The notes under the pieces are model-generated. The model made no database searches, was not told where the DNA came from, and saw nothing but the letters and a program-made list of their open reading frames with translations. A DNA stretch of 64,000 nucleotides from Oxalobacteraceae bacterium OTU3CAMAD1 (GTDB lineage: Bacteria; Pseudomonadota; Gammaproteobacteria; Burkholderiales; Burkholderiaceae_D), in the NCBI GenBank assembly GCA_024123915.1, contig CP099650.1, positions 6,820,001 to 6,884,000 on the forward strand. Reading direction: 5' to 3'. Both the position numbers and the translations under genes were made by a program. How positions within the stretch are numbered: position 1 is the first letter of the stretch; every line of letters starts with the position of its first letter. Positions 44,116 through 52,376 of the stretch are shown here, piece after piece.

Positions 44116-44942
44116 CCGCCGCATCCCTATCGTTGTCGCCGGACGCCGTCGCCGCCCGCTGCGCCACCAGCGCCACCCACGTGGCGATCGAAGTCGTCGC
44201 CGAAACCGGCTCCACCAACGCCGATCTGCTGGCCCGCCTCGACACCTTGGACGGCCCGCTGCTGCGCATCGCCGAAAACCAGACCGCCGGCCGTGGCCGC
44301 GCAGGGCGCAGCTGGCTGTCCACGCCGGGCGCCGCGCTGATGTTCTCGCTGGCCTGGCGCTTCAAGGGACCGTTGCACCGCATGACCGGCCTGCCGATGG
44401 CGGTCGGCGTGGCGCTGGCCGAGACCATCGCCTCGCTGGGCGTACCGGTGCAAATCAAATGGCCCAACGACCTGCTGCGCGACGGTAAAAAACTGGCCGG
44501 CATCCTGGTCGAAACGCAAACCTCGCGCAAGGACGTCGATGGCGCCGTCTGGGCCGTCATCGGCGTCGGCATCAACCTGCTGATGCCCGACGAACTGGAA
44601 GAACAGATCGGCCGCGCGGTGGCCGCCGCGCCGTGGCTGGCGAAAATGGACCGCAACGAATTGATGGCCGCCTTACTGAGCCGCCTGGCCGCCGTGCTGG
44701 CCGAATTCGACGACACCGGCTTCGCGCCCTTCGCCGAGCGCTGGAACCTGCTGCACGCGTGGCAGGGGCGGGACGTCGTCATCCTCGACCACGGCCAGGT
44801 GCTGCAACAGGGCCGCGCCGCCGGTGTCGACGCCATCGGGCGGCTGATGCTCGACACGGAGCACGGACGGGTCGAGGTGCTGTCCGGCGACGTCTCGCTG
44901 CGCCTGTCGTCAACCATCCCCTCCTCCATCGGATTATCATGA
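44112..44942 (+). CDS. birA: Biotin--[acetyl-CoA-carboxylase] ligase, without repressor domain
   Basis: Attaches biotin to the carrier subunit of acetyl-CoA carboxylase. 276 residues: GSTNADLL, the biotin/ATP motif NQTAGRGRAGRSW, and KWPNDLLRDGKKLAGILVE. It lacks the N-terminal winged helix of E. coli BirA, so it should not repress biotin genes. The start at 44112 overlaps the upstream stop, and the stop overlaps the coaX start (ATGA), giving a coupled run. Confidence 0.93.
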   Translation: MTAASLSLSPDAVAARCATSATHVAIEVVAETGSTNADLLARLDTLDGPLLRIAENQTAGRGRAGRSWLSTPGAALMFSLAWRFKGPLHRMTGLPMAVGVALAETIASLGVPVQIKWPNDLLRDGKKLAGILVETQTSRKDVDGAVWAVIGVGINLLMPDELEEQIGRAVAAAPWLAKMDRNELMAALLSRLAAVLAEFDDTGFAPFAERWNLLHAWQGRDVVILDHGQVLQQGRAAGVDAIGRLMLDTEHGRVEVLSGDVSLRLSSTIPSSIGLS

Positions 44943-45721
44943 TTTTACTGATCGACGCCGGCAACACCCGCGTCAAATGGGCGCTGGCCGACGCGGACGC
45001 GCAGCCCGGCACGTGGCTGGCGCATGGCGCCGTGGTCCACGCCGACCTGACGCAGCTTGAACTGATCTGGAGCGAAGCCGTCGCCCAGCGTCCGGTCGAA
45101 CGCATCCTGATCGCCAACGTGGCCGGCAACGCGCTGCGCGTCCACCTCGAGTATGTGCTGCAGCGGACCTTCCCCGCCATGCCGCTGGCGCAGGCGCAGG
45201 GGGTAGCTATAAGCTGGTTCGAATCGCGGCCGTCGCTGGCGGGGCTGACCAACGGCTACCGCAATCCCGCGCAACTGGGCTGCGACCGTTTCGCCGCCGC
45301 GATCGCCGGCCACACCCTGGCGCCGGGGCGCGCCATCATCGTCGCCAACTGCGGCACCGCCACCACCATCGACGCCATCACCGCCGACGGCGTATTCCTG
45401 GGCGGGATGATCCTGCCCGGCCTGGGCTTGATGGCCAGTTCGCTGGCGCGCAACACGGCGCAGTTGCCGCAAATTGCGCAAGACGGTAAGCTGCCTGACG
45501 GATTCGCCGACAATACCGACGACGCCATTTTGAGCGGCTGCCTGGCCGCGCAGAGCGGCGCCATCGAGCACGCGTTCGCGCGGCACCAGGCGGCGGAATG
45601 CATCATCTCCGGCGGCGCGGCGCCCTACATCGCGCCGATGCTCAAGGTGCCGCACCGTATCGTCGAAAATATCGTGTTGATAGGCCTGCACGCCGCCGCC
45701 GGCGCCGGGCGGACCGACTGA
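44939..45721 (+). CDS. coaX: Type III pantothenate kinase
   Basis: First step of coenzyme A synthesis, ATP plus pantothenate to 4'-phosphopantothenate. 260 residues of the ASKHA fold. The phosphate motif is LLIDAGNTRVKWA and the catalytic Asp lies in LGCDRFAAAIAG. NCGTATTIDAI and GGMILPGLGLM complete the family signature. The start was set at the ATG that overlaps the birA stop. Confidence 0.94.
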   Translation: MILLIDAGNTRVKWALADADAQPGTWLAHGAVVHADLTQLELIWSEAVAQRPVERILIANVAGNALRVHLEYVLQRTFPAMPLAQAQGVAISWFESRPSLAGLTNGYRNPAQLGCDRFAAAIAGHTLAPGRAIIVANCGTATTIDAITADGVFLGGMILPGLGLMASSLARNTAQLPQIAQDGKLPDGFADNTDDAILSGCLAAQSGAIEHAFARHQAAECIISGGAAPYIAPMLKVPHRIVENIVLIGLHAAAGAGRTD

Positions 45722-45747
45722 ATCGAATTGCCCCACCGAGGAAGCCC

Positions 45748-46446
45748 GTGCTGAAGTTTATTTTCTGGTCGCTGTTAGCCGTCAACGCCGCGCTGTTCGC
45801 GTATGGGCGGGGCTATCTCGGTCACTTCAGCGGCAACGAGCGCGAACCGGCGCGCCTTGTCAATCAGCTCAACGCCAATCAGCTGACCATCGTTTCGGCG
45901 GAGCGGGCTGGCCATGCGCCTGCCGTTGCCGCCGCAGGCGACGCGGCCAGCGCGCCGGTTGACGGCAAGGCCGCGCCGCAGCCGCTGGCGTGCGTGGAGA
46001 TCGGCAGCTTCGTCATCGCCGACGCGCGCCGGTTCGAAGCGCGTCTGGCCGCATTGAATCTGGGCGACCGCCAATCGCGCCGCAACCTGCCGGGCACCGA
46101 GATATCGAGCTACATCGTGAACATCCCGCCGATGGGCAGCAAGGAAGCCGCCGACAAAAAAGCGGCCGAACTGCGCGGACTGGGCGTGACCAACTTCTTC
46201 GTCATGCCGGACAATTCACCGATGCGCTGGGCGATCTCGCTGGGCGTGTTCAAGAGCGAAACGGCGGCGCAGAACCAGCTGGCGGCGCTGGTCAAGCAAG
46301 GCGTACGCACCGCGCGCGTCACGCCGCGCATGAGCGGGAGCAAGCTGCTGGCGTTCCAGTTCCGCGACGTCGACGCGGAATTGCAAGCGGATCTGGAAAA
46401 GATCCGCGCCGATTTCCCGAACACGCAAACCCACAGTTGCAAATAA
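45748..46446 (+). CDS. SPOR domain protein, membrane-anchored
   Basis: A 232-residue protein with an N-terminal membrane anchor (FIFWSLLAVNAALFAYG) and a C-terminal SPOR-type repeat (about 135-205, VNIPPMGSKEAADKKAAEL and SLGVFKSETAAQNQLAALV). The start is GTG at 45748, behind GAGGAAG; the frame extends upstream inside coaX, but that part is a shadow. It follows coaX, as in related genomes. A peptidoglycan-binding role at the septum is likely. Confidence 0.82.
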   Translation: MLKFIFWSLLAVNAALFAYGRGYLGHFSGNEREPARLVNQLNANQLTIVSAERAGHAPAVAAAGDAASAPVDGKAAPQPLACVEIGSFVIADARRFEARLAALNLGDRQSRRNLPGTEISSYIVNIPPMGSKEAADKKAAELRGLGVTNFFVMPDNSPMRWAISLGVFKSETAAQNQLAALVKQGVRTARVTPRMSGSKLLAFQFRDVDAELQADLEKIRADFPNTQTHSCK

Positions 46447-46477
46447 GGGCCAGCAAAAGAGTATCCGCCGAGGAGAT

Positions 46478-46574
46478 ACGTAGGGCGGATTAGGCGGAAC
46501 GCCGTAATCGGCCATGCATGCGCCGACGATAACGCATGCATGGCCGATTACGCTGCGCTAATCCGCCCTACGTG
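46478..46574. repeat. REP-like hairpin repeat, full copy 4
   Basis: 97 bp with arms nearly identical to the copies at 993, 25293 and 31451. It lies between the converging ends of the SPOR gene and rlpA. Confidence 0.9.
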
Positions 46575-46619
46575 GTTCAGACAACGCATGCGTCAATACG
46601 CACCCCGACTGCCCATGCC

Positions 46620-47777
46620 TCAGCGCTGAACCACAATCGGCTTGAGGCTCAACGCCGGCGGCAATCCCTGCGCCGCCTGCAACGCCTCCTGGCGGCTGGC
46701 AAACGGCCCGCCGAACAAACGGTGCACAGGCCCGCTCTGCACCACTTCCAAGGTCGAAAAACCATTCCCCGTCAGCTTGCCCCGCACGGCTTCCGCATTC
46801 TCCGCCCGGGTATAAGCGCCAAGCTGCAGATAAAAGCCGCTGGTGGCCGCCGGCACGCTATCGGCCAGCATCAACGTCTCGATTTCGGACTTAGTGCCCG
46901 ACGCCGCACCCGGCGCAGCCGCCGAAGCAACCGCCGGCGCGGCAGCCACACCGCTACCCGATACCGCCTTCGGCGTCAGCACCAACGGCTGCGGCGTCGT
47001 CGAAGGCTGCTTGCTACTCTCCCCCGCATACGACGACAATCGCGCCCCGGACTGCGACGACGTCTGCAAGCGCGGCGCCTTCGTGCCCGACACGCCCTCT
47101 TTCGTCGCCAGCATGCGGTCGATCTCCTCGGGCAGAATGCGCTCGATCTTCAGCTCATGGCTGCCCTTGCCCAGCAAGCCCAGTTTCAGCGCCGCCGTGT
47201 ACGACACGTCGATGGCGCGCTTGGCATGGAACGGCCCCCGGTCGTTGATACGCACGATCACCGTCGCCCCGCTGACCATGTTCGACACCCGCGCGTACGA
47301 CGGAATGGGCAGCGTTGGATGCGCGGCCGTCATCTTGTACATATCGTAAATCTCGCCCGACGACGTGCGCTGGCCGTGGAATTTCTTGCCGTACCAGGTG
47401 CCCATGCCCACCTGCGTGAAAGGCTCGTTGTCCGTGATCGGCGTATAGGTCTTGCCGAAGACGACATAGGGGCGGTTGGAGCGCGGCAGCAGCGGATCGT
47501 TGCGCACGTCGGCATCCGGCACATTGGCCAGATTCTCCGGCGGCGCGTCGCCGGGACCGTCGTCCTGATAGTAGCCGCCCCGCCCCGAGTTAGCCGGCGG
47601 CAGCACCGGCAGGCCGGTGGCAGGCTTGGTGGTGGACGGCGCCTTGATCACAGGTCCCGAGGCACGTGGTGGCCGGGAGGTCGTTTCGTCCGATGTCGGA
47701 ACGGTGCCGCAGCCAGCCAGCGCCAGCAGGGCCAGTGCCGCGCAGGCGTTCCGTAGTTGGCTTCGGTTCATACACAT
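46620..47777 (-). CDS. rlpA: Septal ring lytic transglycosylase RlpA family lipoprotein
   Basis: Outer-membrane lipoprotein that in Pseudomonas cleaves denuded glycan strands. 385 residues. The lipobox LALAGC is near residue 23. The double-psi beta-barrel domain (about 120-215) has GMGTWYGKKFHGQRTSSGE and VRINDRGPF with the catalytic Asp. After a low-complexity linker there is a C-terminal SPOR domain (FYLQLGAYTRAENAEAVRGK). The start ATG at 47777 follows GAGG. It is the last gene of the rod-shape cluster, 10 bp after the second PBP2 gene. Confidence 0.92.
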   Translation of the reverse strand: MCMNRSQLRNACAALALLALAGCGTVPTSDETTSRPPRASGPVIKAPSTTKPATGLPVLPPANSGRGGYYQDDGPGDAPPENLANVPDADVRNDPLLPRSNRPYVVFGKTYTPITDNEPFTQVGMGTWYGKKFHGQRTSSGEIYDMYKMTAAHPTLPIPSYARVSNMVSGATVIVRINDRGPFHAKRAIDVSYTAALKLGLLGKGSHELKIERILPEEIDRMLATKEGVSGTKAPRLQTSSQSGARLSSYAGESSKQPSTTPQPLVLTPKAVSGSGVAAAPAVASAAAPGAASGTKSEIETLMLADSVPAATSGFYLQLGAYTRAENAEAVRGKLTGNGFSTLEVVQSGPVHRLFGGPFASRQEALQAAQGLPPALSLKPIVVQR

Positions 47778-47787
47778 GGCGTCATCC

Positions 47788-49890
47788 TCATTGGTTTTTC
47801 CGCACCACCGGTGCCGGTTGCGTGGTGGGCGCAGGAGCGGCCGGCGCCGGGGCTGGCGCGGGCGCCGGCGCGGCCGGTGCCGCCGGCTGTGCCGGCGCCG
47901 TGCCGTTCGCGTCGCCGGTCACACCGACGCCACGCTCCAGCCTTGCGGCGGCGGCCTGCTCTTCCAAGGTCTGACCTTCCACCGGCACGATTTCTTCCGC
48001 GTCTTCTTTTTCCACTTTGGTTGTATCCTTTCCGGCGGGGCGTTTGCCCAGCAGGTAATAGTCGAGGGCCTTGCGCGCGATAGGCGCAGCTTCCAGGCCG
48101 CCCTTGCCGGCGTTTTCCACGACCAGCGCGATCGCGATGCGCGGCTTCTCGGCCGGCGCGAAGGCGGTAAACAGCGCGTTGTCGCGCAGGCGTTCCGCCA
48201 GTTTGGCGGCATTGTACTTGTCGCCTTTCTTAATCGTGATCACCTGTGCCGTACCGGTCTTGCCGCCGACCCGGTATTGGGCACCGGTGAATGCCCGAAC
48301 GCCGGTGCCGCCGGCCTCCGTGGTCACGCCGACCATCGCGTTCTTGATGAAATCGATGTTCTCCTGCTTGAGCGGAATCCGATAGCTCTCCTTCGACACC
48401 GTCAGCGCGCGCGCGCGCGTGGCCCCGTCCTCGATTATCTTGACCAAATGGGGCTTCATCACCACGCCGTCGTTGGCCAGGTTGGCCACCGCGTGCGCGA
48501 TCTGCAGCGGGGTGTAGGCGTTGTAGCCGGAGCCGTTACTGATCGAGATCGTATCACCACCTACCCAGCGCCCGGCCGCACCCTTGAAACGCTTGCGCTT
48601 CCACTCCTGCGACGGCAGCACGCCGACCTTCTCGTTGAAAAGGTCGATGCCGGTCTTCTGGCCGAAGCCGAAAGGCTTCATGAAATCGTGGATCATGTCG
48701 ATCCCCATGTCATGACCCAGCTCGTAGTAATAGGTGTTACAGGAGACGACGATGGACTTGTGCATGGCGACCGAACCATGGCCGCCGACCAAGTCGTCGT
48801 TGAATTTGTGGCCGCCCAGGTAGTAGTAACCCGGATCGTAGGTGGCCTGGGTGGTGGTGCGCTTGCCCAGCTCCAGCGCCGCCAGCGCCATGAACGGCTT
48901 GAAAGTGGAGCCCGGCGCATAGGTGCCCGACAGCGGCCGGTTCACCATCGGCCGGTCCAGCGAGGTGTTGAGTTCATTCCAGCTCTGCGTATCGATACCG
49001 TCGACGAACAGGTTGGGATCGTAACCGGGCCGCGACACGTAGGCCAGGATGTCGCCGGTGGAAGGCTCGATCGCCACCAGCGCGCCACGTCGGTCGCCAA
49101 AGGCGTCTTCCACAACCTTCTGCAACTCGATATCGATCGACAGGATCAGATTACTGCCCGGGATGGCGGGCTTGCGCGACAAGGTGCGCACCGCACGTCC
49201 GCCGGCCGTCACCTCCACCTCTTCATAGCCGGTGCGGCCGTGCAGCTGCTGCTCGTAGCTTTTTTCCAGCCCCTCTTTGCCGATATGGTCGGTGCCTTTA
49301 TAGTTGGTGGCGTCCTCGCCGTCGTCGATGGCGTTGGCCTCGGCGCGGCTGATGCGGCCGATGTAGCCGATCACGTGCGACGCCGTCTCGCCCAGCGGGT
49401 ACTGACGGAACAGGCGCGCCTGCACCTCGACGCCACGGAAGCGGAAGCGCTGCGCCGAAAATCGCGCCACCTCCTCGTCGGTCAAGCGGGTGCGCAGCGG
49501 CACGCTCTCGAAGCGCTTCGATTCCTCCATCAGCTTCTTGAAGCGCTTGCGGTCCTTGACTTCGATATTGACCAGTTTGGCCAGCTCGTCGATCGTCTCG
49601 TCCAGCGTGGCGGTCAGCTTGGAGGGCGTGATCTCCAGCGTGTAGGCCGAGTAATTGCGCGCCAGGATAACGCCGTTGCGATCCAAAATCAGCCCGCGAT
49701 TGGGCGTGATCGGGACGATGGCGATACGGTTCTCCTCCGCCTTGACGACAAAGTCGTCATGTTTGATCACCTGCAGCCAGATGAAGCGCGCCAGCAGCAA
49801 TCCAAAGCAGACGAACACCGCCAGCCCAAGCACCGCGATCCTCGTGCGGAACTCTTTCAGTTCGCGCTCGGTGTCTTTCATCTCCATCAT
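47788..49890 (-). CDS. mrdA: Penicillin-binding protein 2, second intact copy
   Basis: Transpeptidase of the elongasome. 700 residues: membrane anchor (LAVFVCFGLLLARFIWLQV), pedestal domain, and transpeptidase domain with GSTFKPF (SxxK), SCNTYYY (SxN) and KTGTAQ. It has a Pro/Ala-rich C-terminal tail of about 50 residues that the first copy lacks. The start overlaps the rodA stop by 4 bases. Compared with the copy at 52377, the motifs agree but the N-terminus, tail and many residues differ, so both appear to be under selection. The first copy has SCD where this one has SCN. Confidence 0.94.
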   Translation of the reverse strand: MMEMKDTERELKEFRTRIAVLGLAVFVCFGLLLARFIWLQVIKHDDFVVKAEENRIAIVPITPNRGLILDRNGVILARNYSAYTLEITPSKLTATLDETIDELAKLVNIEVKDRKRFKKLMEESKRFESVPLRTRLTDEEVARFSAQRFRFRGVEVQARLFRQYPLGETASHVIGYIGRISRAEANAIDDGEDATNYKGTDHIGKEGLEKSYEQQLHGRTGYEEVEVTAGGRAVRTLSRKPAIPGSNLILSIDIELQKVVEDAFGDRRGALVAIEPSTGDILAYVSRPGYDPNLFVDGIDTQSWNELNTSLDRPMVNRPLSGTYAPGSTFKPFMALAALELGKRTTTQATYDPGYYYLGGHKFNDDLVGGHGSVAMHKSIVVSCNTYYYELGHDMGIDMIHDFMKPFGFGQKTGIDLFNEKVGVLPSQEWKRKRFKGAAGRWVGGDTISISNGSGYNAYTPLQIAHAVANLANDGVVMKPHLVKIIEDGATRARALTVSKESYRIPLKQENIDFIKNAMVGVTTEAGGTGVRAFTGAQYRVGGKTGTAQVITIKKGDKYNAAKLAERLRDNALFTAFAPAEKPRIAIALVVENAGKGGLEAAPIARKALDYYLLGKRPAGKDTTKVEKEDAEEIVPVEGQTLEEQAAAARLERGVGVTGDANGTAPAQPAAPAAPAPAPAPAPAAPAPTTQPAPVVRKNQ

Positions 49891-51032
49891 GCCAGCGCAC
49901 CCCAGGCCGGCGCGCCGGAACCGCTACGCACACCGCGGCTGTGCCGCTGGATGCTCATTAAAATGCCGGCGCCAAGGCCCAGTGTCAGCAGCGCCGTGCC
50001 GCCATAGCTCATGAAAGGAAGCGGCACGCCGACCACCGGCACGATCCCGCTGACCATGCCCATGTTGACGAAAGCGTAGGTAAAGTAAATCATCGTAATG
50101 GCGCCCGCCAGCAGGCGCGTAAAGAAAGTGGATGCATTGAGGGCGATGGAGAGTCCGCGCCAGATCAGCAGCAGGTACAGCACCATCAGCACCAGATTGC
50201 CGGTTAGGCCGAATTCCTCGGAGAAGACGGCGAAAATGAAATCGGTGGTGCGCTCGGGGATGAACTCAAGGTGCGTCTGCGTGCCCTGGGTCCAGCCCTT
50301 GCCCGCCGCGCCGCCGGAGCCGATGGCGATCATCGACTGGATGATATGAAAGCCCTTGCCCAGCGGGTCGTGATAGGGATCGATCAAGGTCAGCACGCGC
50401 TCGCGCTGGTAATCGTGCATCGCGGACCACAACAACGGCATGCCGACGCAGGCGGCCGCGCCCAGCGCGGCAAGCGCCTTCCACGACAGGCCGGCGAGGA
50501 AGATCACGCAGGCGCCGGCCGCCACCACCAGCAAGGCCGTGCCGAGATCCGGCTGGCGCGCGATGAGGACCACGGGAACCGCAAGCAACAACGCGGCGAC
50601 CGCATACGCCTGCCAGCGCAGCTGGCCGGCCTGGCGCTGGAAGAACCACGCCAGCATCAGCGGCATGGCGATCTTCATGAATTCGGACGGCTGCAGCTGG
50701 ATGCCGATGGTGATCCAGCGGCGCGAACCGCCTTTGATCGTGCCCACCAGCGCGACGGCGACCAGCAGCGCCACGGCCAGCGCGTACACCGGCACGGCGA
50801 GGCGCATCAGCGTTTGCGGTGGAATGTTCGCGGCCAGCCACATGACGAAGAAGGCGGCGGCGATATTGCGCAGCTGATCGGACACCTTGCCCGGAATGGC
50901 GATGCCGGCCGAATACAGCGTGACCAGTCCCACCGACAGCAAGGCGAGGATGATGAGCGCCAGCGGAATGTCGAACACCATGACATGGGGGCGGAGGCGC
51001 TGCCAAGGCGAGCGCCCGTCGTTGAAATGCAT
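49887..51032 (-). CDS. rodA: Rod shape-determining glycosyltransferase RodA, second copy
   Basis: SEDS-family peptidoglycan polymerase, partner of PBP2. 381 residues with about ten membrane segments. Key stretches are GSRRWITIGIQLQPSEFMKI, RQPDLGTALLV, LTLIDPYHDPLGKGFHIIQS and the GLTGNLVLM helix. It is highly similar to the copy at 51254 but has a longer C-terminal tail. The ATG lies 9 bp after the stop of the mrdA remnant, and its stop overlaps the next mrdA start. Confidence 0.94.
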   Translation of the reverse strand: MHFNDGRSPWQRLRPHVMVFDIPLALIILALLSVGLVTLYSAGIAIPGKVSDQLRNIAAAFFVMWLAANIPPQTLMRLAVPVYALAVALLVAVALVGTIKGGSRRWITIGIQLQPSEFMKIAMPLMLAWFFQRQAGQLRWQAYAVAALLLAVPVVLIARQPDLGTALLVVAAGACVIFLAGLSWKALAALGAAACVGMPLLWSAMHDYQRERVLTLIDPYHDPLGKGFHIIQSMIAIGSGGAAGKGWTQGTQTHLEFIPERTTDFIFAVFSEEFGLTGNLVLMVLYLLLIWRGLSIALNASTFFTRLLAGAITMIYFTYAFVNMGMVSGIVPVVGVPLPFMSYGGTALLTLGLGAGILMSIQRHSRGVRSGSGAPAWGALA

Positions 51033-51041
51033 GCGGCGCCC

Positions 51042-51254
51042 TTACTTCGCGCCGGCGGGCGGCTGCCCCGACGGCTGCGCCGCGGCGCGATTCTGTTCGG
51101 CCATGACGGCATAGTCGTCATGCCGCACCACCTGCAACCAGACGATGCGCGCCATCAGCAGCCCGAGGCCGATGAACGCGACCATCGCCAGTCCCTTGAG
51201 GCGGCGGCGGAAGCGGCGCGCGTCGACGTCGTGGGTATCGGTATCGGCGCGCAT
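51042..51254 (-). pseudogene. Truncated mrdA: PBP2 membrane anchor only, 70 residues
   Basis: An open 70-codon frame. Its segment ARRFRRRLKGLAMVAFIGLG, then LLMARIVWLQVVRHDDYAVM and AEQNR, matches the N-terminal anchor of both PBP2 copies in the window. The catalytic part is gone: after AEQNR the similarity ends, and a Pro/Gln-rich tail of 14 residues finishes the frame. Its ATG overlaps the upstream rodA stop (TGATG), just as an intact mrdA would. It has no frameshift or stop in the anchor. It is either a decayed third mrdA or a retained small membrane protein. Confidence 0.8.
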
Positions 51255-52366
51255 CACGTTTGCACCAGCTTGCGGTGGCGCTGGATGCTCATCAAAATAC
51301 CGCCGGCGATGCCCAGGGTGAGCAACGCGGTGCCGCCGTAGCTCATATACGGCAGCGGCACGCCGACCACCGGCAGGATGCCGCTGACCATGCCCATGTT
51401 GACGAACGCGTAGGTGAAGTAAATCATTGTCATGGCGCCGGCCATCAGGCGGCTGAAGAAATTGGGCGCGTTCCCGGCGATCATCAGGCCACGGCCGATC
51501 AACAGCAGGAACAGCAGCATCAGCACCAGGTTGCCCACCAGGCCGAACTCCTCGGAGTAGACGGCGAAGATAAAGTCGGTGGTGCGCTCCGGGATGAATT
51601 CCAGGTGGGCCTGCGTGCCCTGCGTCCAGCCCTTGCCGGTGATGCCGCCCGAGCCGACGGCGATGGTCGACTGGATGATGTGGAATCCCTTGCCCAGCGG
51701 GTCGGAGGTCGGATCGATCAAGGTCATCACGCGTTCGCGCTGGTAGTCGTGCAGCAGCGACCAGATCACCGGGAGGCTGGCGGCGAAGGCGGCCAGCAGG
51801 CCGGCCAGCGCCTTCCACGACAGGCCGGCCAGGAAGATGACCGAGAAGCCCGCCGCCACCACCAGCAGCGCGGTGCCGAGGTCGGGCTGCCTGACGATCA
51901 GACCCACGGGCATCATCAGCAGCAGCGCGGCGATGCCATAGCTTTGCCAGCGCAGCTGCCCGGCGCGATGCTGGAAGAACCAGGCCAGCATCATCGGCGT
52001 GACGATTTTCATGAATTCGGACGGCTGGATGTCGATCCCGACGTGCAGCCAGCGCCGGGCGCCAAGCTTGATGGTGCCGACCAGCGCCACCGCCACCAGC
52101 AGGATCATGCCGACCGTGTAGGCCGGCACCGCGATACGCATCATCATCTGCGGCGAGATGTTGGCGACGACCCACATCACCGCGAACGACAGCAGGATGT
52201 TGCGCATGTGGTCTTCCATCTTGCCCGGAATGCCGATGCTGGCCGAGTACAAGGTGATCGAACTGACCGTCAGCAGCATCAGGATGATGAAGGTCAGCGG
52301 TCCGTCGAAAACCGTGAAGTACGGGCGAAGGCGGCGCCACAGGGAACGCCTTTCGTTGATGCGCAT
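51254..52366 (-). CDS. rodA: Rod shape-determining glycosyltransferase RodA, first copy
   Basis: SEDS peptidoglycan polymerase, 370 residues with about ten membrane segments. It has GARRWLHVGIDIQPSEFMKI, RQPDLGTALLV, MTLIDPTSDPLGKGFHIIQS and EEFGLVGNLVLM. The start was set at ATG 52366 (MRINERRSLWRRL), 10 bp after the upstream mrdA stop. The frame is open further upstream only as a shadow of mrdA. It should pair with the PBP2 encoded directly upstream. Confidence 0.94.
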   Translation of the reverse strand: MRINERRSLWRRLRPYFTVFDGPLTFIILMLLTVSSITLYSASIGIPGKMEDHMRNILLSFAVMWVVANISPQMMMRIAVPAYTVGMILLVAVALVGTIKLGARRWLHVGIDIQPSEFMKIVTPMMLAWFFQHRAGQLRWQSYGIAALLLMMPVGLIVRQPDLGTALLVVAAGFSVIFLAGLSWKALAGLLAAFAASLPVIWSLLHDYQRERVMTLIDPTSDPLGKGFHIIQSTIAVGSGGITGKGWTQGTQAHLEFIPERTTDFIFAVYSEEFGLVGNLVLMLLFLLLIGRGLMIAGNAPNFFSRLMAGAMTMIYFTYAFVNMGMVSGILPVVGVPLPYMSYGGTALLTLGIAGGILMSIQRHRKLVQT

Positions 52367-52376
52367 GCAGATCCTT

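Noticed and set aside
45215..45235. tRNA-like GGTTCGAATC segment
   Set aside because: It is inside coaX, with no acceptor stem or cloverleaf around it.
51042..52340. A 432-codon frame covering rodA and the mrdA remnant
   Set aside because: Only its last 70 codons are protein-like (the mrdA remnant); the rest is a shifted shadow of rodA, which is intact in another frame.
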